Shown here piece after piece: positions 58,817 through 64,000 of a DNA stretch of 64,000 nucleotides (position 1 is the first letter of the stretch; each line of letters opens with the position of its first letter). The position numbers were made by a program, and so were the translations under genes. The notes below the pieces were generated by a model, which saw only the letters and a program-made list of their open reading frames with translations, ran no database searches and had not been told where the DNA came from. The DNA lies in contig CACZZO010000001.1 in the NCBI GenBank assembly GCA_902785755.1, positions 124,001 through 188,000 of the forward strand, given 5' to 3'. This DNA comes from an uncultured Bacteroidia bacterium. GTDB taxonomy: Bacteria > Bacteroidota > Bacteroidia > Bacteroidales > F082.

Positions 58817-60364
58817 ATGAAAATCAAACATTTAGCCCTCGTAGCAGTATTGGCTATTGGTGCCACCGCCTGCGACAACAACAAGAAGCCTGAACAGACC
58901 GCCGAGCCTGTCAAACAAGAAACGCATCTGTCGGACAAGTATGCCCAATATACTTTGACCGGCGACAAAGCCCAACTCATGGAAATGATTGGCGACAACG
59001 CCGACATCAAGAAATTGGCCACCATCGCCTACGGTCCATGGGACGGCTTAGACGGCAACAAGCCCTTCGTGGATGGCATTGGCCCGAAACCCGCCGGCGC
59101 ACAATTCTATCCCGCCGACATGACCGAGGACGAGTGGAACGCCTTCGACGACCCGAACAAGACCAGCCAGTACACTATGATTGTCCGCGACGAAAACGGT
59201 GCATTGAAGTGCGTTTGGTATCACGACTATTTTGCCGAGCAAATTGAGAAGGCTGCCTCGTTACTTGATAAAGCCTCCGAACTGGCTGGCGACAAAGAGT
59301 TTGCCGAGTACCTCCGCCTCCGTGCCAAGGCCCTCCGCACCGATGAGTATTTCGAGAGCGACATGCAATGGATGGATGTGCGCAACAACAACATCGACAT
59401 GGTGATTGGCCCCATCGAGAACTACACTGATGCTCGCTATGGTATCAAGGCTTCGCACGAGGCTTTCATCCTCATCAAGGATCAGGATTGGACCAAGAAA
59501 TTGGCCCGTTACGCTGCTTTTGTGCCTGAACTGCAAAAGCAACTGCCCGTGCCCGCCGAGTACAAGAAGGAAGTGCCAGGCAGCGATGTCGACCTTGCCG
59601 CCTACGACGTGGTGTATTACGCCGGCGACTGCAACGCCAACTCGAAGACCATCGCCATCAACCTGCCCAACGACGAGCGCGTGCAACTTGAGCGCGGCAC
59701 CCGCAAACTGCAACTGAAGAACGCCATGCAGGCCAAGTTCGAGAAAATTTTGGAACCCATCTCCAAAGAACTGATGACTCCCGAATCGATGGAGCACATC
59801 AAGTTTGACGCTTTCTTCTCCAATGTGATGTTCCACGAAACCGCCCACGGCATGGGCATCAAGAACACCATCACGGGCAAGGGCACCGTGCGCGAAGCCC
59901 TTGGCAACCAGTACAATGCCCTTGAAGAAGCCAAGGCTGATGTTTTGGGACTTTACTTGGTCACCAAATTGGCCGAAATGGGCGAATACACCACTACCAC
60001 GATGGAAGACAACTACACCACTTTCATGGCGGGTATTTTCCGCTCGGTGCGTTTCGGTGCTGCCAGTGCCCACGGCAAGGCCAACATGCTTACCTTCAAC
60101 TATTTCCAGAACGAAGGTGCCTTTGTGCGCAACGCCGAAGGCCGCTATGCCATCGACTTCGAGAAGATGAAAGTGGCTGTTGAAAAGCTCGCTGGCGATA
60201 TTCTCCGTCACCAAGGCAACGGCGACTACGAGATGACCAAGGCATGGATGGGCGAAATGAGCGTTATCCATCCTGAACTCCAAGGCGACCTCAACCGCGT
60301 GAACGCCGCTGGCATTCCCGTGGACATCTATTACAACATGGGTCCGCAGGTGCTGTTGAAGTAA
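58817..60364 (+). CDS. Dipeptidyl-peptidase III-like (M49) zinc lipoprotein
   Basis: This 515-residue protein has a lipoprotein signal (KIKHLALVAVLAIGATACDN, cysteine 19). The zinc site reads H340-E-T-A-H344 (VMFHETAHGMGIKN), with the second glutamate in E370-E-A-K-A-D375, the pattern EExxAD of M49 peptidases. Classical DPP III has a six-residue HExxxH motif; this shorter HExxH form is seen in the lipoprotein branch of the family in Bacteroidota. It probably trims peptides at the outer membrane. The 3' end overlaps the convergent ABC-transporter ATPase gene by 34 bases, so the two messages are complementary at their ends. Confidence 0.85.
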   Translation: MKIKHLALVAVLAIGATACDNNKKPEQTAEPVKQETHLSDKYAQYTLTGDKAQLMEMIGDNADIKKLATIAYGPWDGLDGNKPFVDGIGPKPAGAQFYPADMTEDEWNAFDDPNKTSQYTMIVRDENGALKCVWYHDYFAEQIEKAASLLDKASELAGDKEFAEYLRLRAKALRTDEYFESDMQWMDVRNNNIDMVIGPIENYTDARYGIKASHEAFILIKDQDWTKKLARYAAFVPELQKQLPVPAEYKKEVPGSDVDLAAYDVVYYAGDCNANSKTIAINLPNDERVQLERGTRKLQLKNAMQAKFEKILEPISKELMTPESMEHIKFDAFFSNVMFHETAHGMGIKNTITGKGTVREALGNQYNALEEAKADVLGLYLVTKLAEMGEYTTTTMEDNYTTFMAGIFRSVRFGAASAHGKANMLTFNYFQNEGAFVRNAEGRYAIDFEKMKVAVEKLAGDILRHQGNGDYEMTKAWMGEMSVIHPELQGDLNRVNAAGIPVDIYYNMGPQVLLK

Positions 60365-62079
60365 TGCCTTCTTCCCGGCAAAGCGTCAATCAGCTTTTTA
60401 GTATAAGCGTTAAGCGGGTGCTCGAACAGGGCATCCGCTTCGTTTATCTCTACGGGTTTTCCATTGAACATCACCACGACGCGGTCGCTCATAAAGCGCA
60501 CCACGCTGAGGTCGTGGGAAATGAAAATGTAGGTGAGATGGCGTTCTTCTTTCAGACGGTTGAGCAAATTCAAGACTTGCGCCTGCACAGAAACATCCAA
60601 GGCCGAAACGGATTCGTCACAAATCACCAAACGGGGATTCACCGCCAAAGCTCGGGCGATGCAGATGCGCTGGCGTTGGCCTCCTGAGAACTCGTGTGGA
60701 TAGCGGTCGTAATGCGCGGCTTGAAGGCCAACTTGTTCTAATAAGTCACAAACCAAAGCACGACATTTTTTCTTGTCTCTTTCAATGTCATGCACTTGTA
60801 AGGGTTCGGCGATGGCTTCGCCAATCGTAATTCGAGGATTGAGGGAAGAGTAAGGGTCTTGAAACACAATTTGCGTCTGTTTGCGAAAATCGCGCAAATC
60901 CTTGCCTTTCAGAGAGGTAACATCGATGCCATCGAACCAGACTTTACCGCCTGTAGGTTCTGCCAAGCGCAAAATGGAGCGGCCTAAAGTGGTCTTGCCG
61001 CAGCCCGACTCACCCACCAAACCAAGTGTTTCGCCTTCGTAAACCTCTAAATTCACCTCGTCAACGGCCTTCACATGGTTGTAAACGCGGCTGAAAACGC
61101 CCTTGCGCAAAGGATACCAAGTTTTCAGCCCTTCCACTTTCAGGAGTGGCGGCTGGCCGTAAAGTTGCTTGAGGTGGTTTTGCCTTTCCTCAGCGGTGAT
61201 TTGCAAGTCGTTCAGAATCTGTTGTTTGCCGCCTTGCCATTGTCCGTCCAAAAACTCCTTTACGATGGGCAGGCGTTTCAGCCTTATGTCCATCGGCGGG
61301 CGGCAGGCCAAAAGTCCTTGCGTGTATGGGTGTTTCGGATGATTTAGGATTTCTTGCACCGTGCCACGCTCAAGGATTTCGCCGTCGTGCATCACGGCCA
61401 CGTCGTCGGCGATTTCGTCCACCACGCCAAGGTCGTGGGTGATGAAAATCATGCCCATGCCCGTTTCGGCCTGTAACTTGCGCAATAATTTCAGGATTTC
61501 GAGTTGCACGGTCACATCCAAGGCGGTCGTCGGCTCGTCGGCGATAAGGAGTTTGGGATTGCAAGCAATGGCCATTGCAATCATCACGCGCTGTTTTTGT
61601 CCGCCCGAAAGTTCGTGGGGATAACTGTCATAAATCGCCTCGGGTCGGGGCAGCATCACCTGTTTGAACAGGTTGATGACACGCTCCTTGGCGGCTTGCT
61701 TGCTCACCGTTTCATGCTGCAAAATCATCTCACTGACCTGAAAACCACACTTGTAGACTGGATTCAGCGAAGTCATCGGTTCTTGGAAAATCATCGCAAT
61801 GCGCTTGCCGCGCACCTCGGCCATCTGGCTTTCGTTGAAATCCTTGATTTCTTCGCCTTCGATTTGGATGCTGTCGGCCTCGATGCGGCTCAGCTTTTCG
61901 TTTAGCAGACGCATCACGGCCAACGAACTTACCGACTTGCCCGAACCCGACTCGCCGACCAATCCTAATGTCTTGCCAGCCAGCACGTCCAAATCAATCC
62001 CGTGGACGGCTTCGGCCCATTTCCCGTCGCGGGAAAAGGACACTTTCAGGTTGCGTACTATTAACAAAGGAGTGGGCAT
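60331..62079 (-). CDS. Peptide ABC transporter, fused DppD-DppF-type ATPase
   Basis: This 582-residue protein carries two complete nucleotide-binding domains. The first has Walker A GESGSGKS (42-49), signature ELSGGQKQRV, and Walker B PKLLIADEPTTALD. The second has GESGCGKTT (~375), FSGGQRQRI and LVICDESVSALD. Each is followed by the oligopeptide-type extension (HPKHPYTQGLLACRPP; HPLNAYTKKLIDALPG) found in DppD/OppD proteins. Fused forms (GsiA, YejF) serve di/oligopeptide or glutathione import. Permease and binding-protein genes are not adjacent. It has its own promoter, divergent from the M64 peptidase. Confidence 0.94.
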   Translation of the reverse strand: MPTPLLIVRNLKVSFSRDGKWAEAVHGIDLDVLAGKTLGLVGESGSGKSVSSLAVMRLLNEKLSRIEADSIQIEGEEIKDFNESQMAEVRGKRIAMIFQEPMTSLNPVYKCGFQVSEMILQHETVSKQAAKERVINLFKQVMLPRPEAIYDSYPHELSGGQKQRVMIAMAIACNPKLLIADEPTTALDVTVQLEILKLLRKLQAETGMGMIFITHDLGVVDEIADDVAVMHDGEILERGTVQEILNHPKHPYTQGLLACRPPMDIRLKRLPIVKEFLDGQWQGGKQQILNDLQITAEERQNHLKQLYGQPPLLKVEGLKTWYPLRKGVFSRVYNHVKAVDEVNLEVYEGETLGLVGESGCGKTTLGRSILRLAEPTGGKVWFDGIDVTSLKGKDLRDFRKQTQIVFQDPYSSLNPRITIGEAIAEPLQVHDIERDKKKCRALVCDLLEQVGLQAAHYDRYPHEFSGGQRQRICIARALAVNPRLVICDESVSALDVSVQAQVLNLLNRLKEERHLTYIFISHDLSVVRFMSDRVVVMFNGKPVEINEADALFEHPLNAYTKKLIDALPGRRHYFNSTCGPML

Positions 62080-62094
62080 CGTTGCTAATTTGTT

Positions 62095-62103
62095 GCAAAA
62101 GTA
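62095..62103 (-). promoter_or_regulatory. Promoter -7 element for the ABC ATPase gene
   Basis: TACTTTTGC on the minus strand, 15 bases before the ATG. Confidence 0.65.
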
Positions 62104-62116
62104 TTGAAATTTTGTC

Positions 62117-62124
62117 TACTTTTG
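62117..62124 (+). promoter_or_regulatory. Promoter -7 element for the M64 peptidase gene
   Basis: TACTTTTG, 16 bases before the ATG, with TTG 21 bases upstream. The two divergent promoters overlap. Confidence 0.65.
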
Positions 62125-62140
62125 TGGAAAATTTCGCGTT

Positions 62141-63409
62141 ATGAAAAAGACTATTTTCCTTTGGCTTGCCCTGCTGCCTTGCATGGCTTGGGCGCAATTC
62201 GACCAGTATTTCACCGAATCCTCCCTCCGCGTCGACTATTGCTTGACGGGTAACAGCACCGTTACTTCATTCTCCCTCAAAGAGTTAATCCATGAGCCGT
62301 ATTGGAGTGGCTCAAAAACCAACCTCATTGACACATTGGAGTTTGGCAATTATATCGTCAAGGTGTTTGAGGCGGGAACAGACAAGTTGCTGTTTTCCAA
62401 GGGCTACCAAAACCTCTACGGCGAATGGCAGACCACTGACGAGGCCAAGCAAGTCACCAAAACCTTTGAGGAATCGGTCATCGTGCCATTCCCGAAGGTG
62501 AAGATAGACATTGCCTTGTTCCGAAAGACTTGGGAGGGCGAACTTGTTGAGGGGATGCGCCTTACCGTCAACCCCGATGACTATTTCATCCGCAACTACG
62601 ACAACCTCAACCTGCCCGTCTACGAGGCATGGATTGGCAACAAGGACATCACCAAAGCCGTTGACATTGTGATACTTCCCGAAGGCTACACGCAGGCCGA
62701 GATGGGCAAGTTCATCAAGGATTGCGACTTCTTTGTAGAGAGCCTTTTTGGATATGCGCCCTACAACCGCTATCGCGAGAGTTTCAACGTGCGTGGCGTG
62801 ATGGTGCCTTCCGAGGAATCAGGTTGCACCATGCCCGGCGACAAGATTTACAAAAACACGGCCATGCGCTTCAGTTTCTGGACCTTCGACTCGGAACGCT
62901 ATTGCATGAGCACCGACAACCGCGACATCCGCGACCTTGCCGGACAAGTGCCTTACGATCAGATTTATATCCTCGTCAACACCGAGAAATACGGCGGTGG
63001 CGGCATTTACAACTTCTATTGCTCCAGCGCGAGCAGCAACAACAAGTCCTCAGATGTCATCATTCACGAGTTTGGTCATGGTTTCGCTGGCCTTGCTGAT
63101 GAATACTACTATGCCGGTGCCTCCGAACACATGTATAATATTGCCTTGGAGCCGTGGGAGCCCAACATTACCTCATTGGTCGATTTTAGCAATAAGTGGG
63201 GCGACATGATTAGAGAGGGAACGCCTGTGCCCACACCGCGAGAACCCAAGTACGAACAGACCATCGGCGTGTTTGAGGGTGGCGGTTACGAGCCGAAAGG
63301 CATGTATAGCCCTTACATGGATTGTCTGATGAAGACCTTCAACGGCCATGAGTTTTGCCCCGTTTGCCAGCGCGCCATTGAACGGATGATACTATATTAT
63401 TCCAGATAA
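62141..63409 (+). CDS. M64-family (IgA-protease-like) metallopeptidase
   Basis: This 422-residue secreted protein has a signal peptide (KKTIFLWLALLPCMAWAQ). An N-terminal beta domain (~residues 20-165) is followed by the M64 catalytic domain (VDIVILPEGYTQAEMGKF). The zinc motif is H309-E-F-G-H313 in IIHEFGHGFAGLADEYYY, where the later Asp/Glu supplies the third ligand. The domain ends with C-L-M-K-T-F-N-G-H-E-F-C-P-V-C-Q-R-A-I, typical of the family. M64 members include an IgA-cleaving peptidase from a gut bacterium; the target here is unknown. It lacks a C-terminal sorting domain, so it may be periplasmic or released. Confidence 0.93.
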   Translation: MKKTIFLWLALLPCMAWAQFDQYFTESSLRVDYCLTGNSTVTSFSLKELIHEPYWSGSKTNLIDTLEFGNYIVKVFEAGTDKLLFSKGYQNLYGEWQTTDEAKQVTKTFEESVIVPFPKVKIDIALFRKTWEGELVEGMRLTVNPDDYFIRNYDNLNLPVYEAWIGNKDITKAVDIVILPEGYTQAEMGKFIKDCDFFVESLFGYAPYNRYRESFNVRGVMVPSEESGCTMPGDKIYKNTAMRFSFWTFDSERYCMSTDNRDIRDLAGQVPYDQIYILVNTEKYGGGGIYNFYCSSASSNNKSSDVIIHEFGHGFAGLADEYYYAGASEHMYNIALEPWEPNITSLVDFSNKWGDMIREGTPVPTPREPKYEQTIGVFEGGGYEPKGMYSPYMDCLMKTFNGHEFCPVCQRAIERMILYYSR

Positions 63410-63447
63410 CGACAAACTTGAACGGCTACCACAATGTGACAGCCTTA

Positions 63448-63510
63448 CAACTCCAAACTCTAAACTCTAAACTCACAACTGCTCTAAACTCTAAACCCTC
63501 AACTTTTAAC
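63448..63510. repeat. ACTCTAA heptad repeat tract
   Basis: Tandem degenerate heptads (CTCCAAA, CTCTAAA, CTCTAAA, CTCACAA, CTCTAAA, CTCTAAA) occupy most of the gap before the CvpA gene. The period matches the tracts near 38.38 and 49.38 kb. Confidence 0.7.
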
Positions 63511-63516
63511 TTAAAA

Positions 63517-64000
63517 ATGAACTACTTAGACATCATCATAGCCATCGTCCTCTTCCTCTTCGGTTTCAAAGGCTACCGCAAGGGCCTGATTATCGAGGTG
63601 GTCACGCTGTTGGCTTTTGGTGTGGGCATTTACGGTGCCATGCACTTCTCCGACTTCACGGCGGCGCACCTGCAAGAGGTGATGGAAATCAATCCGAAAT
63701 ACTTGAATACCATTGCTTTCGTGTTGACGTTTGTCCTTTTGGTGATAGTCGTCAACCTCATCGGCAGGGCAGTGACCAACATCATCAAGGCCATGAATCT
63801 GTCTTTTTTCAACAAATTGTGCGGTTTTGTCTTTGGCGTGGCCAAAGGTGTGCTGTTGTGCAGCATTTTGCTCTTGGTACTCAACAATTTTCAACTCATC
63901 GGCATATTGAAACCCGAAGTGCGCGAGCAGTCGAAACTCTATCCTTACATCGAGGAAACCGTGCCCTATGTCTATCGTGGCTTCGACTTGGTGAGGGATT
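63517..64000 (+). CDS. CvpA-family membrane protein (3' end outside window)
   Basis: At least 161 residues are open to the end of the window. The start M-N-Y-L-D-I-I-I-A-I-V-L-F-L-F-G-F-K-G-Y with the charged R-K-G-L-I-I-E-V is the CvpA signature. It is followed by three further hydrophobic segments (VTLLAFGVGIYGAM; LNTIAFVLTFVLLVIVVNLI; LCGFVFGVAKGVLLCSILLL). CvpA proteins are inner-membrane proteins linked to colicin V production and envelope stress; the biochemical role is unsettled. A heptad-repeat tract precedes it and no clear promoter is seen. Confidence 0.88.
   Translation, partial: MNYLDIIIAIVLFLFGFKGYRKGLIIEVVTLLAFGVGIYGAMHFSDFTAAHLQEVMEINPKYLNTIAFVLTFVLLVIVVNLIGRAVTNIIKAMNLSFFNKLCGFVFGVAKGVLLCSILLLVLNNFQLIGILKPEVREQSKLYPYIEETVPYVYRGFDLVRD

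Noticed and set aside
1..64000. tRNA, rRNA, prophage or IS-element genes
   Set aside because: No tRNA cloverleaf, rRNA segment, transposase, integrase or phage structural protein was recognised in either strand.

Overview
The window comes from a member of the Bacteroidota, most likely an uncultured Bacteroidales. Three points support this. Almost every gene start is preceded by the phylum-specific -7 element TAnnTTTG(C). Three secreted proteins end in type IX secretion (T9SS) sorting domains. There is also a complete Bat (aerotolerance) operon and several Bacteroidota-type lipoproteins. No tRNA or rRNA gene was seen. The window opens inside one gene and closes inside another.

Layout. 1-5.2 kb: the 3' part of a giant T9SS surface protein and a small tail-anchored partner. 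5.2-7.4 kb (minus): tyrS with an AbiEii-type toxin/antitoxin pair attached downstream. 7.5-13.1 kb: a DUF4143 ATPase, glyA, a DUF1846 protein and two lipoproteins. 13.1-19.8 kb: a GH89 alpha-N-acetylglucosaminidase, an LptD-like outer-membrane protein and a peptidoglycan amidase. 19.9-24.6 kb: a complete Type IIS restriction-modification island of the Alw26I/Eco31I/Esp3I group (HTH regulator, HNH endonuclease, m6A and m5C methyltransferases), inserted between the amidase and purL. 24.8-32.6 kb: purL, a structured non-coding RNA, a lipoprotein, an AlbA_2-type regulator, ybaK and a GNAT. 32.6-39.9 kb: dapB, a 1089-residue multi-cofactor redox fusion, an AAA/PD-(D/E)XK protein, lysC and an unlisted 56-residue ORF. 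40-42.5 kb: a T9SS protein with a long structured leader, then a PBECR-like nuclease whose 3' end overlaps a candidate small RNA on the other strand. 42.7-52.2 kb: moxR, DUF58, a membrane protein, and batA to batE. 52.4-64 kb: a 978-residue T9SS protein, a biotin-dependent carboxylase subunit with an acyl-CoA dehydrogenase, an M49-like lipoprotein peptidase, a DppDF-type ABC ATPase, an M64 peptidase and the start of a CvpA-family gene.

How the parts fit. Most of the window is ordinary chromosome: translation, purine, serine/glycine and lysine-pathway genes, envelope biogenesis, and secreted hydrolases or peptidases suited to a host- or polymer-associated anaerobe. The accessory content is the R-M island, the toxin/antitoxin pair, the nuclease/sRNA pair and several families of small palindromic repeats. 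The repeats sit at gene ends and in places run into coding frames.

The least explained signals are RNA-level. Three long rod-folding elements (about 28.6, 13.2 and 40.1 kb) and one short minus-strand RNA (42.4 kb) each have a recognisable promoter. Base pairing was worked out by eye, and no homology search could be run. Family names therefore rest on motif recognition, and all functional links between neighbours are inference.
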